Shown here: piece by piece, positions 1 through 6,565 of the stretch
How positions within the stretch are numbered: the first letter of the stretch is position 1
Layout of the letters: each line of letters opens with the position of its first letter
Source of the DNA: Chloroflexota bacterium
GTDB taxonomy: Bacteria > Chloroflexota > Anaerolineae > Promineifilales > Promineifilaceae
DNA: 64,000 nt
Assembly: GCA_024275635.1 (NCBI GenBank)
Contig: JAJRYT010000052.1
Coordinates: 1-64,000, forward strand
Reading direction: 5' to 3'
The notes under the pieces: generated by a model
What the model was told of the DNA's origin: nothing
The model's database searches: none
What the model saw: the letters and a program-made list of their open reading frames with translations, nothing else
Translations under genes and position numbers: made by a program

Positions 1-197
1 ACGATGAGGATTTGTTGACCGGCGTTGGGGTTGATACGGCCGTCGGCGATGATCTGGGCCGCCAATAGGGAGAGGGTGAAGGTTTTGCCGCTGCCGGGGA
101 CGGCGCTGATGGCGAGACGGCCGTGTTGGTATTGCAGAATCTCCGCCTGGGCGGGGCGTAAACGGAGGGGAGGCGGATTGGGAGAGGGAGGGGACAT
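1..197 (-). CDS. UvrD/PcrA-like superfamily 1 helicase, N-terminal fragment
   Basis: Only about 65 codons lie in the window; the gene reads leftward from an ATG at 197 and leaves the left edge. After a proline-rich leader comes a Q-motif-like LRPAQAEILQY (Gln about residue 17) and a Walker A motif AVPGSGKT (about residues 32-39). This order, with short spacing between the two, is typical of UvrD/Rep/PcrA helicases, which unwind DNA with ATP in repair and replication restart. No other helicase motif is visible, so the subfamily cannot be fixed. Another P-loop ATPase is possible but less likely. Confidence 0.72.
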   Translation of the reverse strand, partial: MSPPSPNPPPLRLRPAQAEILQYQHGRLAISAVPGSGKTFTLSLLAAQIIADGRINPNAGQQILI

Positions 198-316
198 GGT
201 TATAATAATGAATTGTGAATTGTGAATTGCTAACCGCTTATGAAATCCTTGTTCAAGTTCCTCCTTGTTTTATTGGTTCTGTTGATTCTGGTCAATAAAA
301 ACCCCCTCGCTGTGGC

Positions 317-360
317 CGGTCTCCTGACCGTGCCGCTCCCCTTCTTCGGTCTCCAGACCG
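317..360. repeat. Two REP-like mini hairpins next to the IS200-like transposase
   Basis: CGGTC-TCCT-GACCG (317-330) and CGGTCT-CC-AGACCG (347-360) are two small perfect hairpins with nearly the same sequence, 16 bases apart, just beyond the 3' end of the REP-associated transposase gene. REP-associated transposases are usually flanked by such hairpin pairs. The link to this transposase is inferred from position only. Confidence 0.4.
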
Positions 361-371
361 TTCTTCCCTCT

Positions 372-917
372 TCACCATTCAATTCTCGTCAACCTCGCAT
401 CACTTTCCCCCGGCGGGTCCAGCAGCCAGTACGCCGCCGATGAAAACCGCCACGCCGTCCCTGCCCACACCAGCCCCTTCCGACGCGGATTGTCATGTAA
501 GTAGTCCCACTTCGACCGCCAAAACGATTCCGACCAAATAGCTGCCGGGTGACGGCTTTGCTGCCAAAACTGCCGCGCCCTGTCTGTGCGGCGCGGATTA
601 CGGATGACCTGTCTGAACGCCGCCGGCATCCGTTTTTCACAGAAATCGGTCAACTGCCGCCCGGTAAACTGGCGCATATCGCGCAGTGTGCGGCGTAATC
701 GTTCGTTGTCAAACTCCTTGTCAAACAGGATCAGATGCGCATGTGTGGGCATGATGACGAACGCATTGATACGCAACCCCTTGTGCTGATGGCAGTAATT
801 GAGACTTTCAGTGATGATTAAACAAGGTTCTTCAGTGATGAAAACGGGCAGCCACCCGACGACGGTGAAGGTCAAGTAATAGACGGCCGTTCCTGCCTGA
901 ATCTGGCATGTTTCCAT
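372..917 (-). CDS. REP-associated IS200-like (Y1/HUH) transposase
   Basis: This 181-residue protein belongs to the single-strand-nicking Y1 transposase superfamily, REP-associated branch. The metal-binding HUH motif is visible as MPTHAHLI (His59-Ala-His61), and the typical C-terminal block YLHDNPRRKGLV matches the Y(I/L)xxNPxxxGLV signature. The helix that often carries the nucleophilic Tyr reads RQFTGRQL here, with Phe where a Tyr might be expected, so activity is uncertain. A strong AGGAGG lies just upstream of the ATG. Such proteins are usually single-copy, domesticated enzymes linked to REP palindromes rather than mobile insertion sequences. The gene sits in a gene-poor stretch beside a tRNA fragment, which suggests an accessory island. 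Confidence 0.85.
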   Translation of the reverse strand: METCQIQAGTAVYYLTFTVVGWLPVFITEEPCLIITESLNYCHQHKGLRINAFVIMPTHAHLILFDKEFDNERLRRTLRDMRQFTGRQLTDFCEKRMPAAFRQVIRNPRRTDRARQFWQQSRHPAAIWSESFWRSKWDYLHDNPRRKGLVWAGTAWRFSSAAYWLLDPPGESDARLTRIEW

Positions 918-1333
918 GATGATTCCTCCTCATAACGATGGGAGAAATTGTAGATGAAATGGATCCAAATGCCAGTTTTCAGAGCGGCGCAGCCTCGCTT
1001 AACAGCAAGAGCGGCGCGGGGAAAACGGCTGGAAGCCGAAGAGGGGAGCGGCGCGGTGAGGACACCGGCCACAGCCCTTTCACGAGCAATGTACACATCC
1101 TCATTCGTTATTTCCCCATCTCCGTAACGCCGTACCAACACTTGATTCCCATTTATATAATCCTCTCCAAAACTCAATTCTTGGTACATATTATTTGACC
1201 TGGGTGTGTTGCGATTGATATTTCTTATCTGATCTGCCCCCCACCTTGCTACATCGTCTACATTTGCGTTGGTGGCGGCCTTTTGTTGAATAGTTATCAC
1301 AAAATAGCCAGTCCAGGAACGATATATTTGCAA
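872..1333 (-). CDS. Hypothetical reading frame, probably remnant or spurious in part
   Basis: This is a 153-codon frame with no recognised family. Residues about 20-90 look protein-like (hydrophilic, with a stretch VLVRRYGDGEITNEDVY), but the C-terminal part is low-complexity and runs over the ribosome-binding site and start codon of the transposase gene, so the frame as drawn is unlikely to be an intact gene. It may be the decayed tail of a larger gene cut by the rearrangement that left the nearby tRNA fragment. Apart from this frame, 918-1472 holds only the tRNA fragment. Confidence 0.25.
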   Translation of the reverse strand: MQIYRSWTGYFVITIQQKAATNANVDDVARWGADQIRNINRNTPRSNNMYQELSFGEDYINGNQVLVRRYGDGEITNEDVYIARERAVAGVLTAPLPSSASSRFPRAALAVKRGCAALKTGIWIHFIYNFSHRYEEESSWKHARFRQERPSIT

Positions 1334-1414
1334 TTTGATTTCATCTCCTCCCTTGAAGCTGTATTCACCATATGTTTGAGCCGACCATTTTGTTGGGTAG
1401 TCTGTCTAAAGAAC

Positions 1415-1461
1415 CTACGTTGACATCGTAGAGGTCACAAGTTCGAGTCTTGTACCGCCCA
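1415..1461 (+). pseudogene. tRNA-Val(GAC) 3' half (anticodon arm to discriminator base), att-site candidate
   Basis: The segment folds as the 3' two-thirds of a tRNA: anticodon stem CTACG/CGTAG with loop TTGACAT (anticodon GAC at 1422-1424), variable loop AGGTC, T-stem ACAAG/CTTGT with loop TTCGAGT, then acceptor strand ACCGCCC and discriminator A. No matching GGGCGGT acceptor strand or D-arm precedes it: upstream sequence is unrelated and too short to fold as a D-arm. CCA is not encoded. A 3' tRNA half with its own terminator is what remains at one end of an element integrated by a tyrosine recombinase, or after deletion of the 5' half. Confidence 0.7.
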
Positions 1462-1464
1462 CTG

Positions 1465-1492
1465 AAAGCCGCTCATTTTGAGTGGCTTTTTT
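1465..1492 (+). terminator. Rho-independent terminator behind the tRNA-Val fragment
   Basis: AAGCCGCTC / GAGTGGCTT form a 9-bp stem (one G-U pair) with loop ATTTT, followed by TTTT. It begins five bases after the tRNA discriminator base, the normal place for a tRNA gene terminator, so it was probably carried along with the tRNA fragment. Confidence 0.7.
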
Positions 1493-2072
1493 GATCACCC
1501 ATGTTGGAATAATCATCCGTTGGGGAGAAAGGTTGTTGGCAAAGGTCGCAAACAATCGCTGTGTTCTGGAGAATGGATTGTTTCACGTGGATAAAGCAGG
1601 CGGGGACACAGTGGCACTGAGCTAATATGCGGGAATTATCGAGGGAAACGGCCGTTATCAAGCTATCGACCAATACCATCGCCCGGATTAAGTTGGCATT
1701 CTTTTCAATCACGGCGGCCAGCAAATCTATGTGACCCCACCATTGATCGCAGCCATCCGTTGTCAAATGCCAATCTACTCGATTAGACGCCTGATTGACA
1801 TGGGTCTCCAAACCAAATAACCGGGCTGGTTTGGTATACCAGGGGGTGAAGCGGTCAATATTTTCGATCACTTCCAAGAGCATGTTGACCAGCACACTTT
1901 GAGCGGCATCGTAGGGCCGGATTAAGGATGTGTTGGCAAACAAAGTCGCAGCTTGTGGCCTGGGGGCAATGACGTCGTAGGTTTGGCAAACGTCTTTCCA
2001 GATGTTTTGGAGGGTTTGAACAAGCGCATCTTCGCCGGAAACGGCCGTTTCTTTCCTAGCTGCCGAATCCAT
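1473..2072 (-). CDS. Conserved-looking hypothetical protein with C-terminal cysteine cluster
   Basis: I do not recognise this 199-residue protein. The N-terminal two-thirds look helical and soluble (Trp- and Leu-rich, no signal peptide or membrane segment). The C-terminal part carries CHCVPACF followed about 20 residues later by CDLCQQPF, an arrangement that could bind zinc. The last codons run into the terminator-like hairpin behind the tRNA fragment, so the original C-terminus may have been replaced. It lies about 100 bases downstream of the HdrC-HdrB gene in the same direction and could be its last operon member, but nothing ties it to that function. Confidence 0.5.
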   Translation of the reverse strand: MDSAARKETAVSGEDALVQTLQNIWKDVCQTYDVIAPRPQAATLFANTSLIRPYDAAQSVLVNMLLEVIENIDRFTPWYTKPARLFGLETHVNQASNRVDWHLTTDGCDQWWGHIDLLAAVIEKNANLIRAMVLVDSLITAVSLDNSRILAQCHCVPACFIHVKQSILQNTAIVCDLCQQPFSPTDDYSNMGDQKSHSK

Positions 2073-2168
2073 AACAATTTCATCCCGATCAGGTGGCGGT
2101 GGACGAATCTCAGTTGGGCTGGCCTGTCTTTCAACCTGAAAGGAGCGGCGTCGCTTCCGCTTTCCTTT

Positions 2169-3587
2169 TCAGAGCAGCCCTTTTTCTCGTAGCATGGGCC
2201 GAGGATCAACGAGATTTTTGTGCAAAACGGCCGTCTTCTCCGGCAGGCCCAGCGCCAACGCCAGCAACTGCGTGAAATAAAGCACCGGCATCGGCGCATC
2301 TAGTTCCATCTGCATCTGGCGCGCGTCCAGATTCATGTGGCACAGCGGGCAGGCCACCGCAATCGCCTCCGCGCCCGCCGCCCGCGCCTGGGCGATCAGT
2401 TCGCCGCTCAGCGACAACACAATGTCCGGCCGCGTGAGTGAATGGGCCGCGCCGCAGCAGCGCGTTTTGTACGACCAATCCCGCACCTCCGCGCCGGCAG
2501 CGGCCAGCAACGCATCCAAATCCATTGGGTTTTCGGGGTGCCGCGCCCCCGTCACCTGGGGCGGGCGCGTCAACAGGCAGCCGTAATAAGCCACGACGCG
2601 CAGCCCTTGCAGCGGCTTCTGGACTTTTTCCGCCACGCCCTCCGCGCTCACGTGGCGGAGGATGCTCTCGCTTAACGTGCTGACGTGAACCGTGTCCTGG
2701 TATTCGTAGCCAATCGCCTCGTCCACCTGCGCTTTGTGCTGTTCATCCCGCCGAATCTCGAATTGGGCCGCCTTGTGCCGGTTAAAACAGGCGGCGCAGG
2801 GCATCGTCACTTCCTTGAACCCGCTTTGTTCAATTAAAGCCAGATTTTCCAGGGGCAGGCGGACGGCCGTTTCCGGGTCGGCGCGGTGGGCGGCCGAACT
2901 GCCGCAGCAGACCCACCCCTTCGGTTCGATGAGAGTCATACCCAGGGCGGCGGCGACGGCCGTTGCCGACTCATTAAACTCCGCCGCCGTCGAATGCAGC
3001 GAACAGCCGGGGTAATAGGCCACCGCTTCACTCGCGCCGGGGATGCGCTTCACCTTCCGCGGCGGACGGCCCAATTTCGGCAAAAACGCCACCTTGCGCT
3101 TCTTCAACAACGCCATGTACATCTCCACGTCTTCAAAAAGACTCTGGGGATTGCGCAGCTTCATCTCCGCCATCAGACCCGGTTCATACGCCCGTCCCCA
3201 CAGCCGCACCTCACGCAAAAACGCCTCGTTAAAGACGCGTACCTCCGGCAGTGGCGGCTTCATCCCTCGCGCCAGCGCCTCCCGCGTCAGGAACTCCATG
3301 ACGCCGTTGACGTCCAACCCCTGCGGACAGCGCGTGGTGCAAGTCTGGCAGGCGGCGCACAGCCAGGGCGTTTGCGCGGCCAGAGCGATGTCCTCCTGTC
3401 CCAACTGCACCGCGCGCATAATTTGATTCGGCTGCCAATCAAAAAAATCGCCCACCGGGCAGCCGCTGGTACATTTGACGCACTGGTAACACAAATAAAC
3501 ATTTTGCCCCAGTTCATCCTGTACCCGCTGCGCCAATTCCGGCCGTATCGTCATGGGTTTATCAACCATAATGGTTCCCTCACTCAT
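2169..3587 (-). CDS. hdrCB: Heterodisulfide reductase HdrC-HdrB fusion
   Basis: One 472-residue polypeptide joins two subunits usually encoded separately. The HdrC part (residues about 30-90) has two ferredoxin-type clusters, CYQCVKCTSGCP and CAACQTCTTRCP. The HdrB part carries two CCG domains, each with the paired cysteines that hold the noncubane [4Fe-4S] clusters of HdrB: YYPGCS...WVCCGS...CAAC and AYYGCL...RCCGAA...CPLC. In methanogens HdrB reduces CoM-S-S-CoB; in bacteria the partner differs. Beside MetV and MetF the module probably passes electrons between HdrA and the methylene-THF reductase. The start at 3587 has GGAG eight bases upstream; an alternative ATG lies six codons later. The spacer before it is filled by an AATTACC repeat. 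Confidence 0.88.
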   Translation of the reverse strand: MSEGTIMVDKPMTIRPELAQRVQDELGQNVYLCYQCVKCTSGCPVGDFFDWQPNQIMRAVQLGQEDIALAAQTPWLCAACQTCTTRCPQGLDVNGVMEFLTREALARGMKPPLPEVRVFNEAFLREVRLWGRAYEPGLMAEMKLRNPQSLFEDVEMYMALLKKRKVAFLPKLGRPPRKVKRIPGASEAVAYYPGCSLHSTAAEFNESATAVAAALGMTLIEPKGWVCCGSSAAHRADPETAVRLPLENLALIEQSGFKEVTMPCAACFNRHKAAQFEIRRDEQHKAQVDEAIGYEYQDTVHVSTLSESILRHVSAEGVAEKVQKPLQGLRVVAYYGCLLTRPPQVTGARHPENPMDLDALLAAAGAEVRDWSYKTRCCGAAHSLTRPDIVLSLSGELIAQARAAGAEAIAVACPLCHMNLDARQMQMELDAPMPVLYFTQLLALALGLPEKTAVLHKNLVDPRPMLREKGLL

Positions 3588-3649
3588 CGTTCGTCTCCAG
3601 TCTGTGTAATTCGTAACCTGTAATTGGCAGTCGAACACGGGATCAAAAG

Positions 3650-3719
3650 CCACTCATTACCAATCACCAATTACTAATTACCAATTACTAATTACCAATT
3701 ACCAATTACCAATCACCTA
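3650..3719. repeat. AATTACC-type tandem repeat (family B) in hdrCB-metF spacer
   Basis: About nine imperfect copies of a 7-bp unit (ATTACCA, ATTACTA, ATCACCA) fill the gap and run right up to the metF stop codon. Relatives occur in other spacers (11.84, 50.06, 55.58, 60.1 kb) and inside hdrA1. Confidence 0.8.
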
Positions 3720-4751
3720 ACCCACTTCCGGCCGAGGGGATAACCCCGCCCCTTCCACAATCGGCTTAACCGCTGCTTCCCACTCAATCGCCATGATGTG
3801 GACGCCGGACACCCCTTCGATCTGACGCAACTGCTGGATAAGTTCAATGCAAATTTGAATCCCTTTCGCCTTCCACGCTTTGGAACGGGCGATTCTGTCT
3901 TCTCGGGTCAATTCGTCCTTCTTCTTGCCCGCCCACGGCTTGCCGGCGGCCGACATGCGGGCGATCAGTTCGTCGGGAACCAGGATGCCGGGCACGTTAT
4001 TCTTCATGTAGCGGGCCATGCCGGGGCTTTTCAGCGGGCCGACTCCGGCCAAAATGTACGTTTGCTCATGCAAGCCCAGCTCGCGCACCTTCTCCATGTA
4101 GCGGGCGAACGCGGGCACGTCATAAACCAACTGCGTCTGGATGAAATTCGCCCCGGCTTTGACCTTCTTGGCCAGGCGGTACGGCCGAAAATCCACCGGA
4201 TCGGCAAACGGCGCCGCCGCCGCCCCCACAAAAAAGCGCGCTTCCGGCCCCTTGAACTTGTCGCCGCACTGGAACACCGCCTCGTCGCGCATCTCCGTCA
4301 CCATCTGCACCAGTTGCAGCGAATCCATGTCAAACACATTCTTGGCCGTCGGGTGGTTGCCGAACGTTTGGTGGTCTCCGGAGAGACAGAGCAGGTTGCG
4401 CATCCCCAGGGCATACGCGCCCAGCAGGTCGGATTGTATCGCCAGCCGGTTGCGGTCGCGGCAGGTCATCTGAATCACCGGCTCCAACCCCTCTTGAACC
4501 ACAATCGCCCCGGCGCCGATGCTGGACATGCGCACGATGGCCGTCTGGTTGTCGGTGAGGTTGACGCCGTCGCAGTACCCTTTTAACAGCCCGGCCTTCT
4601 TGCGGATCACTGCGCTGTCGGCGTTCTGGGGCGGGCCTAATTCGGCCGTGACGGCAAAATGCCCGGCCCGCAACACCTTTTCCAGCGTTGAACCGACCAG
4701 GTAGCCGTTTCCGGCCGTTTTTTGCTCGTTGCTCACTGTTTCATCACTCAT
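3717..4751 (-). CDS. metF: Methylenetetrahydrofolate reductase MetF
   Basis: This 344-residue protein is the flavin-dependent TIM-barrel methylene-THF reductase. The family's N-terminal catalytic Glu is in FAVTAELGPP (Glu37), a conserved Asp is in CLSGDHQ, and FIQTQLVYD is the typical barrel strand. It interconverts 5,10-methylene- and 5-methyl-THF. Next to metV, hdrCB, mvhD and hdrA it fits the acetogen-type enzyme in which MetF-MetV receives electrons from an Hdr module, supporting methyl-branch C1 metabolism (Wood-Ljungdahl or its reverse) rather than only methionine synthesis. GGAGG precedes the ATG, and the gene starts three bases after the metV stop, so the two are cotranscribed. Confidence 0.92.
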   Translation of the reverse strand: MSDETVSNEQKTAGNGYLVGSTLEKVLRAGHFAVTAELGPPQNADSAVIRKKAGLLKGYCDGVNLTDNQTAIVRMSSIGAGAIVVQEGLEPVIQMTCRDRNRLAIQSDLLGAYALGMRNLLCLSGDHQTFGNHPTAKNVFDMDSLQLVQMVTEMRDEAVFQCGDKFKGPEARFFVGAAAAPFADPVDFRPYRLAKKVKAGANFIQTQLVYDVPAFARYMEKVRELGLHEQTYILAGVGPLKSPGMARYMKNNVPGILVPDELIARMSAAGKPWAGKKKDELTREDRIARSKAWKAKGIQICIELIQQLRQIEGVSGVHIMAIEWEAAVKPIVEGAGLSPRPEVG

Positions 4752-4754
4752 GGT

Positions 4755-5438
4755 TTAATCCTCCTCGGCCACCAGGCGTAAATCCTGCCGGACGATTTTG
4801 CGCGGGCCGCCATCGCGCGACGTTCGCCAGTTTTTCGGCGGTTGAATTTCCAGCAGCACGTCCAGTTTACCCATGCTGCTCAGGCGGTTGTAAATGAGCT
4901 GCCAGGCGCAGTCAACGTCGGGGTCAATTTCGCAATGGCCGGCTTCGGAGCCGCCGCACGGCCCGTTGAGCAGGGATTTGGAGCAGCGGGCGATGGGGCA
5001 GATGCCGCCGGTGATGCCCAGGATGCAGTCGCCGCAGGCGGCGCACCGTTCCGCCCACACGCCTTGTTCGGTGGGCAGGCCCAGGAAGCTGGTGTTCAGC
5101 CCCGGCACGACCCAGGTTGCGGGGAAATGTTCGGCGATGGCCTGGACGCCGATGCCGCAGCCCAGGGAGAGGACGATGTCGGCAGCGGCCACCTGATCGG
5201 CGATTTGGTCCAGGTATTCCCATTCGCACTGGCGCTGGACGGTCACGTCGCTGACGTTTTTGCCGTTGCCGTCCAGTTTGGTGGACATGCGCAGCGACGA
5301 GGCGATGATGGCGGCTTCGCGCGCGCCGCCGGCAAAGCAGACGGTGACGCAGGTGCCGCAGCCGACGACCAGCACGTTCTCGGCTTCGTTAATGAGGCGT
5401 TTGATCTCTTGGAGCGGTTTTTGTTCGGCAACAATCAT
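4755..5438 (-). CDS. metV: MetV, zinc/Fe-S partner of methylene-THF reductase
   Basis: A 227-residue protein of the family called methylenetetrahydrofolate reductase C-terminal domain. An N-terminal GCGTC (about residues 26-30) is followed by a Rossmann-like half. The C-terminal half has the cysteine-rich block CAACGDC...CPIARCSKSLLNGPCGG...C, which in characterised MetV proteins holds [4Fe-4S] clusters. It has no flavin barrel and works in complex with MetF, probably handing electrons from the Hdr/MvhD module to the MetF flavin. Good start with GGAGG upstream; metF follows after three bases. Confidence 0.88.
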   Translation of the reverse strand: MIVAEQKPLQEIKRLINEAENVLVVGCGTCVTVCFAGGAREAAIIASSLRMSTKLDGNGKNVSDVTVQRQCEWEYLDQIADQVAAADIVLSLGCGIGVQAIAEHFPATWVVPGLNTSFLGLPTEQGVWAERCAACGDCILGITGGICPIARCSKSLLNGPCGGSEAGHCEIDPDVDCAWQLIYNRLSSMGKLDVLLEIQPPKNWRTSRDGGPRKIVRQDLRLVAEED

Positions 5439-5460
5439 AAGGTTTTCCTCCGGTTACGGA

Positions 5461-6027
5461 TTAGAATTCGTCAATATCGGGCCGTAAGCACAGGATAAGG
5501 ACGGCTACGTCGCGGGTTTCGCCGTTGGGCAGCATGAAATAATCCTCAAAGGTGCAGCGCAGTTGGAAGCCTAACGTTTGGAAGGCTTTGATGACTTTGG
5601 ATTGGTCGGCGACGATTTCGGCGACGAGTGAATGCAGGTTTTGTTTGCGGGCCAGGTCTATGAGGACGTTGAGCATTTTGGTTCCCAGGCCGCGCCGCCG
5701 GAAATCCTGGGCGAGGAAGATGCGCACTTTGGCGACGTGGCGCGCTGGCCCGCTCTGGAAGTGGAGGCTGGCCTGGCCGACGGCGCGGTTGTTGACGAGG
5801 GCCATCAGGGGCAGGACGCGCCGGTAGTCGAGGGCGTCGCACCAGTTTTGGATGACGGCCGTTTCCCGCACGTTGTCGTGTAAATAGCGCAAATCCTCAT
5901 CGCTGATCGGGCCGAATAAATCGGTCAGCAGGTGAAAATCAGCCGACGTCATCGGGCGCAGCAGCACCTGGCCGCCGTCTTTCAGGGTGACGATTTGCCG
6001 GTAGGTGGCGATTTGTTTCTCTAACAT
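5461..6027 (-). CDS. GNAT-family N-acetyltransferase
   Basis: A 188-residue single-domain GNAT protein. Acetyl-CoA binding motif A is visible as KVRIFLAQDFRRRGLGTKML (R/Q-x-x-G-x-G/A form), and strand IVADQSKVIKAFQTLGFQ is the typical motif B region. The ATG lies within the last codons of the selenoprotein mvhD gene (CCATGTTAG), so the two are translationally coupled. Its place inside the Hdr-MetVF operon suggests it acetylates a protein or small molecule of that pathway; the substrate is unknown. Confidence 0.82.
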   Translation of the reverse strand: MLEKQIATYRQIVTLKDGGQVLLRPMTSADFHLLTDLFGPISDEDLRYLHDNVRETAVIQNWCDALDYRRVLPLMALVNNRAVGQASLHFQSGPARHVAKVRIFLAQDFRRRGLGTKMLNVLIDLARKQNLHSLVAEIVADQSKVIKAFQTLGFQLRCTFEDYFMLPNGETRDVAVLILCLRPDIDEF

Positions 6028-6497
6028 GGTTCACGTTCCTTTTGATCTTCCGGCGCTGTTTGCGCCGCTGCTTGCGCCGCTGCCATTTGACGCAAGGGGC
6101 TGGGACCTAATTGAGCGATCTGTTCGGTCATCTCTTTGGCGATTTCGGCGAAGCGGCCGGCCATCGCCGAGGAGAGGTTGAACATGCGCACCCGTTCCGG
6201 CTCTAGGCCGATCTGTTCTAGTAGATATTGAGTGCGTTTGACCCGTCGTTTGGCGTTGGTATTACCTTCCAGGTAATGGCAGTCGCCGGGCATTCAACCG
6301 GCGACCAGAGCGCCGTCTATGCCGCTCTCGAACGCTTGCAGCGCCAGCAGCACGTCCATTTTGCCGGTGCAGGGCAGTTGAACGATTTTGACGTCGGGCG
6401 GGTACTGCATCCGCAGCCCGCCAGCCAGGTCGGCGGCGGAGTAGGCGCAGTGTTCGCAGCAATAGGCGACGATTTGTAATGGATCGTTGTTTGTCAT
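6021..6497 (-). CDS. mvhD: MvhD, hydrogenase iron-sulfur subunit, predicted selenoprotein (TGA = Sec68)
   Basis: Read straight through an in-frame TGA (6294-6296), this is one 158-residue MvhD protein. The N-terminal half (YCCEHCAYSAADLAG, PCTGKMD) and C-terminal half (PGDCHYLEGN) are two parts of one MvhD fold, with no gap or frame change. The TGA falls in VAG-[TGA]-MPGDCHY; the paralogue at 11.3-11.8 kb has Cys there (VVACPIGNCHH), and VhuD of methanogens is a known selenoprotein of this family. A hairpin with loop GGA starts 16 bases after the TGA, the spacing of a bacterial SECIS. MvhD carries a [2Fe-2S] cluster and links HdrA to an electron donor. AAGGA precedes the ATG. The alternative, two separate peptides, is unlikely because the second lacks its own ribosome-binding site. 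Confidence 0.85.
6261..6277 (-). promoter_or_regulatory. Candidate bacterial SECIS hairpin of mvhD
   Basis: On the coding strand ATTACCT-GGA-AGGTAAT is a perfect 7-bp stem with a 3-nt loop starting with GG. It begins 16 bases after the TGA, so the loop lies about 23 bases downstream. Bacterial SECIS elements have a small apical loop with a G in its first two positions at about this distance. Confidence 0.65.
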
Positions 6498-6515
6498 GGC
6501 GTTGTTCCTTGAATT

Positions 6516-6565
6516 GAGACTGGAGACTGGGGATTGGAGACTTCACAGTTTCTAGTCTCCAGTCT
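6516..6565. repeat. GGAGACT-type foldback repeat (family A) before mvhD
   Basis: GAGACTGGAGACT is answered about 25 bases later by AGTCTCCAGTC, giving a hairpin in the short spacer between hdrA1 and mvhD. The same 7-bp unit recurs in spacers near 19.6, 28.2 and 43.8 kb and inside hdrA1. Confidence 0.7.

Noticed and set aside
240-443. Small frame with a hydrophobic start (MKSLFKFLLVLLVLLILV)
   Set aside because: It overlaps the 3' end of the transposase gene, has only a chance hydrophobic opening and turns into Arg/Pro-rich antisense sequence.
1385-1461. A complete tRNA gene
   Set aside because: GGGTAGT at 1395-1401 could pair with the acceptor 3' strand at six of seven places, but only 13 bases remain before the anticodon stem, too few for a D-arm, so only the 3' part is a tRNA.
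6021-6293. Separate 90-residue protein starting at ATG directly after the TGA of mvhD
   Set aside because: The ATG has no ribosome-binding site, and the sequence is the second half of a MvhD fold. The selenocysteine reading explains it better.
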